Assembly (NCBI GenBank): GCA_963750255.1
Contig: CAVVPZ010000001.1
Location: 248,001 to 312,000, forward strand
Origin: DATLED01 sp963750255
GTDB lineage: Bacteria > Actinomycetota > Acidimicrobiia > Acidimicrobiales > CADCTF01
Length of the DNA: 64,000 nt
Direction of reading: 5' to 3'
The stretch's first letter is position 1. Each line of letters opens with the position of its first letter. Both the position numbers and the translations under genes were made by a program. The notes under the pieces were generated by a model that saw only the letters and a list, made by a program, of their open reading frames with translations, was not told where the DNA came from and ran no database searches. Below, in pieces: positions 1 through 8,854 of this stretch.

Positions 1-655
1 CCTCGACCTGCACATCGTGGCTACCGAGGACGGGTTCGAGACCCTGTTGGCTGAGTGGCCGATGTGGCTGGCCGAGATCACACCCACCGTTTTCGCCCGA
101 ACCCCGATCGCCCCGTTCATCATCAACACCGTCACCGACACCGGCCTCACGTTCGACGTCGTCGTCTACAAGGGCGCGCCGCTCGTGTTCCCCACGCCGA
201 CTGGATACGCGGTCGGCGCGCTGTCCGGACAACGTTTCGACGACATCGCCGACGCCCTCGAGTACGCCGTCGAAGAGCAACTCCGCGGGATGGCCGGGCC
301 GTTCGTCAGCCTCGTGCAACGCGACGAGCACGTGAAGCACCTGACCGGCGTACCCCACCTCCTCGGACTACTCACCACCGTCTTCCTGGCCGAGACCGGG
401 CGCCCGGCGCCGGGCAAGCGGTGGAACGAGTCGTTCACCGACGAGCAGTTGCAGGCCGTTGCCGCCCTTCCACCCGTTGCCGCCACCCGCGACGACATCA
501 TCGCTTTCGGCATGGCCGTAGCCCACCAGGTCGTCTCCCGGGGCCGCCCCCTCTTCGAACGCTACGAACGCGAGTGGCCCGCCGCGCTCGCTCGGGTGGC
601 CGCCGACCGCGTCCGCTCCAGCCTCGGCATCGACACCACCGACTGGCTCTACTGA
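1..655 (+). CDS. Nucleotidyltransferase-domain protein, 5' end cut by the window
   Basis: The reading frame is open from the first bases, and the first visible residues are LDLHIV, which look like the metal-binding D-x-D strand of a pol-beta-type nucleotidyltransferase (usual context GSx-n-SDLDLH). The glycine-serine signature and the true start must lie upstream. The remaining 215 or so residues form an alpha/beta then helical protein like the aminoglycoside-nucleotidyltransferase-type proteins of actinobacteria, ending in DTTDWLY. The substrate cannot be read from the sequence. A GTG at 17 is in frame, but using it would remove the DLH motif, so I do not take it as the start. The stop codon abuts a hairpin repeat at 662-718 that separates it from the convergent pentapeptide gene. 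The family call is inferred from one motif plus overall character. Confidence 0.6.
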   Translation, partial: LDLHIVATEDGFETLLAEWPMWLAEITPTVFARTPIAPFIINTVTDTGLTFDVVVYKGAPLVFPTPTGYAVGALSGQRFDDIADALEYAVEEQLRGMAGPFVSLVQRDEHVKHLTGVPHLLGLLTTVFLAETGRPAPGKRWNESFTDEQLQAVAALPPVAATRDDIIAFGMAVAHQVVSRGRPLFERYEREWPAALARVAADRVRSSLGIDTTDWLY

Positions 656-661
656 CCCGCT

Positions 662-718
662 GCTTTCCGGCAGAAACCGTTGTCCTGACCACACTTCGCG
701 CCGGGAAGCGGCGGTGGG
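662..718. repeat. Dispersed 57-nt hairpin repeat, copy A1
   Basis: It begins GCTTTCCGGCAGAA and ends GCCGGGAAGCGGCGG. It matches copies A2 (46464-46520) and A3 (46999-47055) at the same 57-nt length, with 43 of 57 positions identical to A3. The arms pair through G-U wobbles, and flanking TGACCC/GGGTCA extends the stem to the stop codons of both convergent genes (653-721). Here it could act as a bidirectional terminator. Confidence 0.75.
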
Positions 719-1315
719 TCAGGGGTCGTCGACCACGGTGATGCCGAGTTCGTGGGCCAGGCGATCGGCGAGAGCGAGGGCCTGGCCACGGTCGATGACC
801 GCGCCCCGGAGGCCGTCGATGCCCACCAGTGCCGTGAGGTCGGTGTGAGGGAACCGGGCGCCGGCGAGTGTGGCCCGGCGGAGGTCGGTGCCGGCCATGG
901 CGCACGACGAGAACGTCGCGTCGACCAACGTCGCCGACCCGAAGTCAGTGCCGTCGAGCACGGTGTCATCGAAAACCAGCCGCTCGGCCCGCACCAGGCG
1001 GAAGTTGGCGTCGTCGACCTTGCACGACCGGAAGCGAACGTCATCGAGCCGGGCGGCGCCGAGGTCGACAACCGAGAGCCGGCAGTCGACGAACTCGACC
1101 CGGCGCAGCGACAGCCTGGCGAACTGCACGCCCGACAGGTCGCAGCCCTCGAACCGGCAATCGACAAAGCGACTGTCGACGAGCTTCGCGCCGGGCAGAC
1201 GCACGCCCCGCAGCACGGCATCGGTGAACACGCCCTCGTCGGGCTCGTCGAGGAGGTCATCGGCCGTGAGCGACGCCGGCGCCGGCGGTAGCCGGGGCGG
1301 CTCGACGTCGCTCAC
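719..1315 (-). CDS. Pentapeptide-repeat protein
   Basis: About 198 residues. From around residue 35 to 170 the chain follows the A(D/N)LXX five-residue periodicity, with core Leu/Phe every fifth position (for example GAKLVDSRFVDCRFEGCDLS). This should fold as a right-handed quadrilateral beta-helix. Members of the family act as scaffolds or DNA mimics; no specific function can be assigned. I chose the GTG at 1313-1315, which overlaps the stop of the upstream nfo gene as GTGA, indicating translational coupling. The C-terminal 40 residues are non-repetitive and probably cap the helix. It is the last gene of a minus-strand run of enoyl-CoA hydratase, nfo and this gene. Confidence 0.8.
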   Translation of the reverse strand: MSDVEPPRLPPAPASLTADDLLDEPDEGVFTDAVLRGVRLPGAKLVDSRFVDCRFEGCDLSGVQFARLSLRRVEFVDCRLSVVDLGAARLDDVRFRSCKVDDANFRLVRAERLVFDDTVLDGTDFGSATLVDATFSSCAMAGTDLRRATLAGARFPHTDLTALVGIDGLRGAVIDRGQALALADRLAHELGITVVDDP

Positions 1316-2081
1316 GAACCCAGGGCGTCCTTGAGGAAGGCGATGTCGTCGCCCACGCCCTCGGCCGGGGTCTCGCACACGACGGGCACGTCGGCCTGTC
1401 GGACCACCTCGGCCAACGCCTCAGCGGTGATCGTGCCCTTGCCCAGGTTCTCGTGGCGGTCGCGTCCGCTGCCGGCCGCGTCCTTGGAGTCGTTGCAGTG
1501 GATGAGATCGATCCGGCCGGTGATCGAACGGATACGCTCGACCGCGGTCACCAGATCCTCCCCGGCGGCGTGGGCGTGGCAGGTGTCGAGACAGAACCCG
1601 AGCCCGGGCCGGTCGCCGATCCGCTCCCACAGCCGGGCTAGGACGTCGAAGTGTCGAGCCATGGCGTGGTCGCCGCCGGCGGTGTTCTCCAGCAGGATCG
1701 GGATATCGGTCTCGACTTGGTCGAGCCCCTTCACCCAGGCGTCGAACCCACCCTCCATCTCGTCGGGCGACGACACGTGACCGCCGTGGACGATCACACC
1801 GAGGGCGCCGACCGTCGCCGCCGCGTCGCAGCACTGCTGAAGGATCTTGCCGCGACGGGATACGGATCTTGGGGTTGGGCGAGGCCAGGTTCACCAGATA
1901 CGGCGAGTGCACATACACCGGGATCCCGGACGCCTTGCAGCGCGTCGGCGTCCTCCCGGGGCGGCGGCTTCTTCCAGCTCTGGGGGTCGCCGATGAAGAT
2001 CTGGACGAGGTCGGCACCGGTCTCGGCCGCCATGGCCAGCGGGTCGTCGCTCTTGACGTGAGCGCCGATGAGCGGACTCAT
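1312..2081 (-). CDS. nfo: Endonuclease IV (AP endonuclease), frameshifted
   Basis: A base-excision-repair enzyme that cleaves at abasic sites; the fold is a TIM barrel with a tri-zinc centre. The N-terminus starts at ATG 2079-2081 (SPLIGAHVKSDDPLAMAAETGAD) and carries the family-typical QIFIGDPQSWK. The frame then changes near 1935 (GIPVYVHSPYLVNLASPNP) and again near 1850 into the C-terminal part. That part holds VIVHGGH, LLENTAGG, GFCLDTCHAHAAGED and DLIHCNDSKDAAGSGRDRHENLG, which supply the zinc ligands (E, D, H, H). The total of about 256 residues is slightly short of the usual 280. The ATG overlaps the upstream stop (ATGA). Both breaks look like single-base indels. Confidence 0.85.
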
Positions 2082-2917
2082 GACCGGCTCCCGAAGTTGG
2101 GGGCGCGCTTCTCGGTGAGGGCCCGGACGCCTTCTTTGAAGTCGGGAGAGCCGAAGCTCTCGGCCATCAGCTTCTCGGCGTCGGTGGCCGACTCGTCGAG
2201 CGAACGGAGCTGGTCGGCGTAGAGCTGGCGCTTGAGCGTCGTGAGCGACCACGGCGATATCTCCGCCGCCATCCGACGGGCGTAGCCGAGGGTGTGGTCG
2301 AGCAACTCGTCGGGCGGGAGCACAGCGTTGACGAGACCCATCCCCACCGCCTCCTCGGCCAGCAAGACCCGAGACGAGAAGAGGAGGTCGGCCGCCCGGG
2401 CCGGCCCAATGAGCTGGTTGAGCACCCACGACACCCCGTGCTCGGCCGGGAGACCGAGCCGGCCGAACGACGTGGTGAGCTTGGCCCCGGCCGCGGCGAA
2501 GCGGATGTCGGCGAAACATGCCACGACGAACCCGACCCCCGCCGCCGGCCCGTTGATGGCGGCGATGAGGGGCTTGCGCAGGCCGTAGGTCCACGAGAAG
2601 CCGTGGTCGAAGTCGGGGCGAACTCCCGATCCTGCGTCTGGCGGAGCGGGGCGGTCGTCGGTGCCGGCGGGGGCCGAGCCGTATCGCCCGGTCTCGACGA
2701 TGCCGGTCAGCGCATCCGTGTCGGCCCCGGCACAGAACCCGCGCCCGGCGCCGGTGACCACCGCCACCCGCACGTCGGGGTCGTTGTCGGCCTCACCCAG
2801 AGCCGCCCGGTACTCGTATTCCATTCGGGCCGTCCATGCGTTGAGCCGGTCGGGTCGATTGAGGGTGACCACGGCCACGCCGTCGGCCACTTCGTAGGTC
2901 GTGACTTTCCGCTCCAC
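2078..2917 (-). CDS. Enoyl-CoA hydratase/isomerase family protein
   Basis: A crotonase-fold protein of 279 residues, intact. It carries the oxyanion-hole segments GAGRGFCAGADTDAL (around residue 57) and the second hole with the NGPAAGVGF turn (around residue 125). The usual acidic catalytic residue region reads RLGLPAEHGVSWVLNQLIG. This is typical of beta-oxidation-type hydratases, but the substrate cannot be specified. The start is a GTG at 2915-2917, and the stop overlaps nfo by 4 bp. An insertion of about 30 residues after the first oxyanion motif (GRYGSAPAGTDDRPAPPDAG) is longer than in short-chain hydratases and resembles the actinobacterial EchA-type proteins. Confidence 0.85.
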   Translation of the reverse strand: MERKVTTYEVADGVAVVTLNRPDRLNAWTARMEYEYRAALGEADNDPDVRVAVVTGAGRGFCAGADTDALTGIVETGRYGSAPAGTDDRPAPPDAGSGVRPDFDHGFSWTYGLRKPLIAAINGPAAGVGFVVACFADIRFAAAGAKLTTSFGRLGLPAEHGVSWVLNQLIGPARAADLLFSSRVLLAEEAVGMGLVNAVLPPDELLDHTLGYARRMAAEISPWSLTTLKRQLYADQLRSLDESATDAEKLMAESFGSPDFKEGVRALTEKRAPNFGSRS

Positions 2918-2945
2918 GGCCCGAGTCTCGCGCCGGGACCAACCG

Positions 2946-3182
2946 TCAGGACCGGTTGCGCACGACCAACTTGTAGACGAGCAACACGATCACGGCGCCG
3001 ACGACGGCCCCGAGGTAGCCGACCGCGCTGTCGGGCCCGCCGAAGATCAACCCGCCGAGCAGCGCGCCGACGACGCCGAGCACCAGCGTGCCGATCCATC
3101 CCATCGGGTCTTTGCCCGGCACCAGGAAACGAGCAATGGCACCAGCAATCAGCCCCATGATGAGGAAAGCAATGAATCCCAT
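2946..3182 (-). CDS. GlsB/YeaQ/YmgE (transglycosylase-associated) membrane protein
   Basis: A 78-residue protein with three hydrophobic glycine-rich helices (residues 4-22, 28-48 and 54-72) and the family pattern GLIAGAIARFLVPGKDPMGWIGTL. This is a small stress-associated inner-membrane protein whose biochemical role is unknown despite the historical name. A 16-bp palindrome lies 7 bp upstream of its start and may be an operator. Transcribed alone on the minus strand. Confidence 0.85.
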   Translation of the reverse strand: MGFIAFLIMGLIAGAIARFLVPGKDPMGWIGTLVLGVVGALLGGLIFGGPDSAVGYLGAVVGAVIVLLVYKLVVRNRS

Positions 3183-3189
3183 GCGTGGG

Positions 3190-3205
3190 TCACTTCCCGA
3201 AGTGA
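3190..3205. promoter_or_regulatory. Perfect palindrome upstream of the GlsB-like gene
   Basis: TCACTTCCCGAAGTGA has two perfect 7-base arms around CC and sits just upstream of the minus-strand start at 3182. Its size and symmetry fit a dimeric repressor site or a leader hairpin. No regulator is adjacent, so the function is inference. The rest of 3183-3337 shows nothing else I can name. Confidence 0.35.
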
Positions 3206-3337
3206 TCGTGGTTCAACCCCACTAACCCCCGACGCTGAAACCCACGAGCCCGCCCCAACAACGGCTCCGCCCCGACGCACCGCCGGCGAAGGGAGCGCCA
3301 GCGACCAGCCGGCACGCCGAGCGAAGCGAGGCCAATG

Positions 3338-4927
3338 TCACGCCATCGACACCAGCTCGAGGAAGTCGTCAGTCCAGTAGTCGAGGGTGCCGTCGGGGAG
3401 GAGGAGCACCCGTTGGGGGGCGAGTTCTTCGACGAACTCGGGGTCGTGGCTGACCAGGATCATGGCGCCACCCCAGCCCGCCAGCGCCTGGGCCACGGCC
3501 GAACGCGAGGGCGGGTCGAGGTTGTTGGTCGGCTCGTCGAGGAGCAGCAGGTTGTGGCGCCCGGCGACCAACTGGGCCAGTGAGAGCCGCGTCTTCTCGC
3601 CGCCCGACAGCGTGCCCGCGTCTTGGAAGGCCATGTCGCCGGTGAGGCCGAACATGCCGATGAGCGACCGGAGTCGTTCGTCCTCGACGGTGGCCATGGC
3701 CCGCATGTGGTCGAGCACGGTGGTGCCTTTGGCGATGCCTTCGTGTTCCTGGGCGTAGTAGCCGGTCGAGACGTTGATGCCGAAGCGAACGTCGCCCCGG
3801 TCGGCGTCGTTGACCCCAGCCAGGATGCGCAACATCGAGGTCTTGCCGGCACCGTTGAGTCCCATCACCAGGAGGCGCTCGCCTCGCTCGAGGGCGAAGG
3901 AGACGTCGGTGAACACGGGCGGGCCACCGTAGCTCTTGGCCAAGTCCTCGACCTCGACCACGACGCGGCCGCTGTGGGGCGGCTCGGGCAGACGCAGGTT
4001 GAGCGATCGTCGCTTGGCCGGTCCGGTGACGGCGACCGATGCCAGTCGTTCGACCCGCTTGTCGAGGCTCTTGGCGATTCGGGCCCGCTTGGCCGTGGAG
4101 TGGCGCATCGAGTCGGCGAGGTCTTCGAGGCGCTTGATCTCGGCGCCCTGACGAACGGCGAGGCGGGCGAGACGTTCTTCATCCTTGGCCCGACTGTCGA
4201 TGTACTGGCTGTAGGTGCCCTTGTATTCGACGAGGTCACCTTCGTCGAGGTGGAGCACGCGGGTGATGGCCTCGTCGAGGAGGTCGAGGTCGTGGCTGAC
4301 GACCAACAGCGCGCCTCGGTAGTTGCGCAGGAACCCCATGAGCCAGGTCTTGGCGTCGGTGTCGAGGTGGTTGGTGGGTTCGTCGAGGAGGAGGACATCG
4401 CTCCCGGCGAAGAGGATCCGAGCGAGTTCGACCCGCCGCCGCTCGCCGCCCGACAGAACCTCGACGGGGAGATCGACGCGGTTGGGCGCGAGTCCGAGGC
4501 CGGCGCAGATGCGGCGAACGTCGGACTCGGCCGCGTAACCGCCTGCACCCTGGTACTCCTCCTCGGCCCGCGAGTATCGGGCCACGTTGCGCTCGGACGC
4601 GTCCTCTTCGAGGCGAAGCCGAAGCTTTTCGATGCGCTGCGCGGCCTCGTCGAGGCCCCGTCCCGACAGGATGTGCGAGAGGGCGGTGGCCTCGACGCCC
4701 GAACCCCGGGGGCGGGCTTCCTGGAGCAGGTAGCCGAAGTCGCCCCGGTGGGTGACGGTGCCCGAGTGGGGTGGGGACTCGCCGGCGATGACCTTCAACA
4801 TCGAGGTCTTTCCTGCGCCGTTGCGGCCGACCAAGCCGACCTTGTCGCCGGCCCGGACGGCGAATGACGCGTCGACGAGGGTCAGGCGACCCCCGACTTC
4901 GACGCTGAGTGAGCGGGCTTCGAGCAC
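3338..4927 (-). CDS. ABC-F family ATP-binding protein
   Basis: About 529 residues with two tandem ATPase domains and no membrane segment, as in the ABC-F translation factors. Domain 1 has Walker A GRNGAGKTS, signature LSGGERRR and Walker B VLLLDEPTNHLD. A charged linker follows (roughly 230-300: KDEERLARLAVRQGAEIKRLEDL), then domain 2 with GLNGAGKTS, LSGGEKTR and LLLLDEPTNNLD. ABC-F proteins bind the ribosomal E site and regulate translation or give antibiotic protection; which subtype this is cannot be told. The GTG at 4925-4927 is preferred because it begins directly at the first conserved strand (VLEARSLSVEVG). An ATG 11 codons upstream is possible. Confidence 0.9.
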   Translation of the reverse strand: MLEARSLSVEVGGRLTLVDASFAVRAGDKVGLVGRNGAGKTSMLKVIAGESPPHSGTVTHRGDFGYLLQEARPRGSGVEATALSHILSGRGLDEAAQRIEKLRLRLEEDASERNVARYSRAEEEYQGAGGYAAESDVRRICAGLGLAPNRVDLPVEVLSGGERRRVELARILFAGSDVLLLDEPTNHLDTDAKTWLMGFLRNYRGALLVVSHDLDLLDEAITRVLHLDEGDLVEYKGTYSQYIDSRAKDEERLARLAVRQGAEIKRLEDLADSMRHSTAKRARIAKSLDKRVERLASVAVTGPAKRRSLNLRLPEPPHSGRVVVEVEDLAKSYGGPPVFTDVSFALERGERLLVMGLNGAGKTSMLRILAGVNDADRGDVRFGINVSTGYYAQEHEGIAKGTTVLDHMRAMATVEDERLRSLIGMFGLTGDMAFQDAGTLSGGEKTRLSLAQLVAGRHNLLLLDEPTNNLDPPSRSAVAQALAGWGGAMILVSHDPEFVEELAPQRVLLLPDGTLDYWTDDFLELVSMA

Positions 4928-5016
4928 AGGCCATTGTCGCGGGCGCCGGGCAGCGTCCAAAACCGAAATGCCGCCATTCGGGACGCGGGGAGCCCTGTTG
5001 TGGCAGTTTGTTCGCC

Positions 5017-6483
5017 ATGCCTGAAGGCTCAGAAGTGCAGGTCACCCTCGATGGCGCCCACCTCCGGGTGGACGCTCGCCCCTCGCGGCTCGTCTCCTTG
5101 CTCCGAGGCGGGGGCGGCGACCCCGTTGTCACGACCCGACCCGAAACCGGTGACGCCGTGTCGTCACCCGTGCCCGAAGCGGCCCGTCAGGTCACGGTCC
5201 AGATCGAGGACGAATTGACCGTCGAGGCCACCCGGGCGTCGGACTTCGTCGCCCTGGCCGAGGCCGGGGGCCGCCGCGTCGTCGTCGCCTTCACCGGTGA
5301 GGTGACGGTGTTGCCGGCCGGCCCCGACGGCGATCGCTTCGCCCTCGGTGCCCATGAGGCGCTGCTGGTCGAGTCGGCGGGTGCCGAGCCCCGGGTCGTT
5401 CCGAGCGACTCGCTGTCCGACGACGACCAAGACGAGATCAGCGCCGCCATGGAGGCCGCCGCTCTCGGCGTCGCCGCCGCTGCGCCCAAGGAGGCTGCGC
5501 CCAAGGAGCCCGTCAAGGCCGCCGCCACCGAGAAGGCGGCACCGGCCCAGAAGTCTGCCCCCCAGAAGTCGGCGGCGCCGAAGGGCGAAACGGCCAAGGG
5601 ACCGGCCGTCACCCCGCCCGGCGGCGGCAAGCGGGGCAAGAAGGGCAAGCGGGCCCGCCCCCAACCCCAGACCAAGAAACAGGCACCCCTCGTCCCCGCC
5701 GCCGCCGCTGGCGCGGGGGCGGCTGCGGCGGCCACGACCGCAGCGGCGGCGTCGGGAGCCAAGAAGACCACGCCGGCCAAGAAGGCGGGCGCCACCAAAG
5801 CGCCGGCCACCAAGACCACCAAGGCGGCCAAGACGGCACCCGGCAAGGGCGGCGGCGGGGGCAACCAGGGCGGTGGCGGCGGCCACGACGACAGCTACGA
5901 GGACACGCCCGCTGACCGCCGCTTCATCATCGCCGCGGTAGCAGTGGCGGCCGTGGTGGCGGTGCTGCTGGCCGTCTTCGTGTTCCGATCCGGCGACGAC
6001 ACCACCGACCTCGCGGCCGATGACACGACGACCACCGCCGCACCCGCGACGACCACGACCGCTGCGGTCACGACGTCGGCGCCGGCGGTGACGCCGACGA
6101 CGGTGGCGGCCACCACCACTGCGAAGGCCACCTCCACGACTGCCCCGGCGACCACGACCACGGCCAAGGCGACGACGACAACGGCGGCCGCTCCTGCGGT
6201 CAAGTACGCCATCGAGCCCAAGAGCTGCGTCCAGAACGCCGACAAGACGATCACCTATACGGCCACCATCACCAACCAGTCGACGGTGCCGTTCGACTAC
6301 ACGGTGCGGGTGGCGTTCAAGGACGACAAGGGCGCCTCGGCCGCGAGCTCGGATGCCAAGGTCAACCTGCTCGCCGCCGGCAAGTCGGTCGACTTCACGG
6401 CCAAGGGCACGCCGAGCCGCAGCCTCGTCAACGTCGGCAGCTGCGACGTCGAGCAGGTCGACGCCAAGCCCAGCGGCTCCTAA
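5017..6483 (+). CDS. Single-pass membrane protein with low-complexity linkers
   Basis: 488 residues, not recognised as a named family. Residues 1-140 look like a compact beta-rich cytoplasmic domain. Residues 145-300 are Ala/Lys/Pro-rich and strongly basic (KKTTPAKKAGATKAPATK). A glycine-rich stretch leads to one transmembrane helix near residue 310 (RRFIIAAVAVAAVVAVLLAVF). A Thr-rich linker of about 70 residues then leads to an extracellular domain of about 85 residues with two cysteines (KSCVQN, GSCDVEQ) resembling FxLYD-type domains. The ATG at 5017 is the only start that excludes sequence antisense to the ABC-F gene. The basic tail could bind nucleic acid or acidic partners; that is inference. 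Confidence 0.75.
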   Translation: MPEGSEVQVTLDGAHLRVDARPSRLVSLLRGGGGDPVVTTRPETGDAVSSPVPEAARQVTVQIEDELTVEATRASDFVALAEAGGRRVVVAFTGEVTVLPAGPDGDRFALGAHEALLVESAGAEPRVVPSDSLSDDDQDEISAAMEAAALGVAAAAPKEAAPKEPVKAAATEKAAPAQKSAPQKSAAPKGETAKGPAVTPPGGGKRGKKGKRARPQPQTKKQAPLVPAAAAGAGAAAAATTAAAASGAKKTTPAKKAGATKAPATKTTKAAKTAPGKGGGGGNQGGGGGHDDSYEDTPADRRFIIAAVAVAAVVAVLLAVFVFRSGDDTTDLAADDTTTTAAPATTTTAAVTTSAPAVTPTTVAATTTAKATSTTAPATTTTAKATTTTAAAPAVKYAIEPKSCVQNADKTITYTATITNQSTVPFDYTVRVAFKDDKGASAASSDAKVNLLAAGKSVDFTAKGTPSRSLVNVGSCDVEQVDAKPSGS

Positions 6484-6492
6484 GACCATCGG

Positions 6493-7320
6493 GTGACCTA
6501 CTCGATCGTCGCCCGCGATCCGTCGACGGGCGAACTCGGGGTCGCCGTCCAATCCCACTTCCTCGCCGTCGGTCCGGTCGTGCCGTGGCTGCGCGCCGGG
6601 CTCGGGGCGGTGGCCACCCAGGCCATGGCCGAGCTCTCCTACGGCCCGCTCGCCCTCGAGGGCCTGGCCGCCGGGGAGACGCCCCAGGCCACCCTCGACC
6701 GCCTCCGGGCCGACGACCCGGGGCAGGCCACCCGCCAGGTCTGTGTGATGAGCGCCGATGGCGCCGTGGCCACCCACACGGGTGATTCGTGCATCGCCGT
6801 GGCCTCGCACCTCACCGGTGACGGGTGGTCGGTCCAGGCCAACATGATGCTGCGGCCCGGCGTGCCCGAGGCCATGGCCGAGGCCTTCGTCGCCGGCCAG
6901 GGCGACCTCGCCGATCGGATGCTCGCCGCCCTCGACGCCGCCGAAGGGGCAGGGGGCGACATCCGCGGCCGCCAATCGGCGGCGATGGTCGTCGTCGCCG
7001 CCGAGGCGCCACCGTGGGCCAACCTGTGCAACGTCCGCGTCGACGACCACCCCGACCCGCTCAAAGAGCTGCGTCGTCTGGCCAGCCTCCGCCGGGCGTA
7101 CCGGGTAGGCGACATCGCCGAACCAACGCTGGCCGACAATCCCGAGCTCCGCTTCTGGCGGGGCGTGGCGCTGGCCGGCTCCGGTCGGATCGACGAAGCC
7201 CGGGAACTGCTCGTGCCCGTGTTCGCGGCCGACGATCGGTGGAGAGAGCTGATCCGACGCCTCCCCGCCGCCGGGCAGTTGCCCGACGACCGCGATCTGG
7301 TCGACGCCCTCCTGGCTTGA
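6493..7320 (+). CDS. DUF1028 (Ntn-hydrolase-like) protein
   Basis: 275 residues. The N-terminal 200 match the DUF1028 pattern: TYSIVARDPSTGELGVAVQSH, VATQAMAELSYGP, a Gly/Ala-rich middle with CVMSADG and HTGDSC, then VQANMM and RQSAAMVVV. This family adopts an Ntn-hydrolase-type fold; activity is undetermined. The C-terminal 60 residues (NPELRFWRGVALAGSGRIDEAREL) look like a TPR-type helical pair. The start is GTG at 6493, 9 nt after the previous stop, suggesting cotranscription with the membrane protein upstream. Confidence 0.8.
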   Translation: MTYSIVARDPSTGELGVAVQSHFLAVGPVVPWLRAGLGAVATQAMAELSYGPLALEGLAAGETPQATLDRLRADDPGQATRQVCVMSADGAVATHTGDSCIAVASHLTGDGWSVQANMMLRPGVPEAMAEAFVAGQGDLADRMLAALDAAEGAGGDIRGRQSAAMVVVAAEAPPWANLCNVRVDDHPDPLKELRRLASLRRAYRVGDIAEPTLADNPELRFWRGVALAGSGRIDEARELLVPVFAADDRWRELIRRLPAAGQLPDDRDLVDALLA

Positions 7321-7333
7321 GCAGAATGCGGGC

Positions 7334-7993
7334 GTGCGCCTCGTGATCGCGACCTGCTCCGTTCGCTACGAAGGCCGCCTCCGGGCCGAACTGCCCGAGG
7401 CCACCCGGTTGCTGATGGTGAAAGCCGACGGCTCGGTGTCGATCCACTCCGACGACCGGGCCTACAAGCCTCTCAACTGGATGAGCTGTCCGTGCACGCT
7501 GGTCGAGGAGCCCGGACAATGGACGGTCCGCAACCCGAAGGGTGAGTCGCTCATCATCACGTTGGGAGAAGTCCATCAAGACATCACCTACGAGCTCGGA
7601 CACGACCCGGGGCTCTCCAAGGACGGCGTCGAGGCCCACCTGCAGGAGCTTCTGGCCGCCAACCCCGAGACGATCGAGGTCGGACTCCGGCTCGTGCGCC
7701 GCGAGTACCCCACCGACATCGGCCCCGTCGACCTGATGTGTCGTGACGCGTCCGGGGCTGCGGTGGCCGTCGAGATCAAGCGGGTGGGTGAGATCAACGC
7801 CGTCGAGCAACTGACGCGGTACCTCGAGCGACTGGGCCACGACAGCCGACTCGGCGGGCTCCGCGGCGTGCTCGTCGCCGGCGTCATCAAGCCCCAGGCG
7901 TCGGTGTTGGCCCGGTCGCGGGGCATCGGGTGCGTCGAGGTCGACTACGACGGGCTGCGGGGCCTCGGCACCGGAGAACTCAAGCTCTTCTGA
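7334..7993 (+). CDS. nucS: Endonuclease NucS (non-canonical mismatch repair)
   Basis: 219 residues. NucS cuts both strands at mismatches (G-T, G-G, T-T) and replaces MutS/MutL in many actinobacteria. The N-terminal DNA-binding domain starts RLVIATCSVRYEGRL. The C-terminal RecB-like nuclease domain shows IGPVDLMCRD, the VEIKRVGEI catalytic E-x-K strand and AVEQLTRYLERL. The last residues, GELKLF, fit the C-terminal sliding-clamp-binding peptide known for this family. GTG start at 7334, 13 nt after the DUF1028 gene. Intact. Confidence 0.92.
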   Translation: MRLVIATCSVRYEGRLRAELPEATRLLMVKADGSVSIHSDDRAYKPLNWMSCPCTLVEEPGQWTVRNPKGESLIITLGEVHQDITYELGHDPGLSKDGVEAHLQELLAANPETIEVGLRLVRREYPTDIGPVDLMCRDASGAAVAVEIKRVGEINAVEQLTRYLERLGHDSRLGGLRGVLVAGVIKPQASVLARSRGIGCVEVDYDGLRGLGTGELKLF

Positions 7994-8019
7994 CCCAGGT
8001 CTACGCTTCGCGGTTGCCG

Positions 8020-8397
8020 ATGCACACCGCCACCACGACCCTGCCGCCGGAGCCGGCGAGCGCCCGGCTGTGCCGGCTGTTCTTGGTGCAGACGCTCGAG
8101 TCGTGGGGCGCCGATTCGTTCGCCGACGACGCCGTGTTGTTGTCGAGCGAGTTGGTCACCAACGCCGTCCTGCACGCCGGCACGCCCATCCAGGTGCGGG
8201 TCACGTTGGACGGCGGGCATCTCCGCGTCGAGGTGCACGACGGGAGCCCGCGACTGCCGGCCGTCCGCCACTATTCACTGCTGTCGGGCACCGGACGAGG
8301 GCTGGCCATGGTGGCGGAGATGGCAGCGGCCTGGGCCATCGAGCCCACCGGTCACGGCAAGGCCGTCTGGTTCGAGTTGGTCGGCGCCGATGGCTGA
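8020..8397 (+). CDS. Anti-sigma-factor-like ATP-binding protein (HATPase_c)
   Basis: 125 residues with the GHKL fold motifs: SSELVTNAVLHAG (N box), VEVHDGSPRLP (G1-type) and GTGRGLAMVAEMAAAW (G2). This matches the RsbW/SpoIIAB-like serine kinase or anti-sigma group that is abundant in actinobacteria. There is no receiver or membrane segment, so it is cytosolic. The ATG at 8020 is preferred; TTG at 8014 is also in frame. It overlaps the next gene by 8 bp, suggesting the two products work together. No sigma factor or STAS antagonist is next to it. Confidence 0.85.
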   Translation: MHTATTTLPPEPASARLCRLFLVQTLESWGADSFADDAVLLSSELVTNAVLHAGTPIQVRVTLDGGHLRVEVHDGSPRLPAVRHYSLLSGTGRGLAMVAEMAAAWAIEPTGHGKAVWFELVGADG

Positions 8398-8854
8398 GCC
8401 CGTCCTCGTCGAAGTCCACCTGCTCGGCATCCCGGTGGCAAAGCACGCTCGCACGTCCGAACACAGCGACGAGTTGATGCGGGAGTTCACGCTCCTGCGA
8501 GCCCAGACCGACGGCACCGATCCGGCCGACGTTCCCGCCCGCCTTCTCCAGTTGATGGACGACCTCAACGTCCGCTTCGCCGCCTTCACGTCGGCGTCCC
8601 GGGCCGAGCTCGACGCCGCCATCGAGAACGGAACCGAACGTCTCGACCTCACCTACCGGGTACCGGTCGACGTGGCGCCGGCGTGCGAGGAGCTCAACGA
8701 CCTGCTCGACGAGGCCGACCGGTTCTGCCTGGCCGGCGAGCACTTGCTGACGCTGGCCACGCCCGACGACCTCGTCCGCTATCGCCGTTGGTTCTTGCGT
8801 GAGTTCGTGCGGCAGTTGTCCGGCAACGAACCCCGTACCTGGAGCGAGAGCTGA
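8390..8854 (+). CDS. Conserved hypothetical protein coupled to the ATP-binding protein
   Basis: 154 residues, not recognised. It is predicted all-alpha after a short beta strand (EPVLVEVHLLGIPVA) and rich in Asp/Glu/Leu, with no membrane segment or metal motif. Its start overlaps the HATPase_c gene by 8 bp. In actinobacterial genomes such small acidic helical proteins often follow RsbW-like genes. A partner or regulator role is inferred from the overlap only. Confidence 0.7.
   Translation: MAEPVLVEVHLLGIPVAKHARTSEHSDELMREFTLLRAQTDGTDPADVPARLLQLMDDLNVRFAAFTSASRAELDAAIENGTERLDLTYRVPVDVAPACEELNDLLDEADRFCLAGEHLLTLATPDDLVRYRRWFLREFVRQLSGNEPRTWSES

Noticed and set aside
3205..3228. tRNA-like T-loop (GTGGTTCAACCCCAC) upstream of the GlsB-like gene
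   Set aside because: No acceptor, D or anticodon arms can be placed around it on either strand, and the T-stem is only four pairs.
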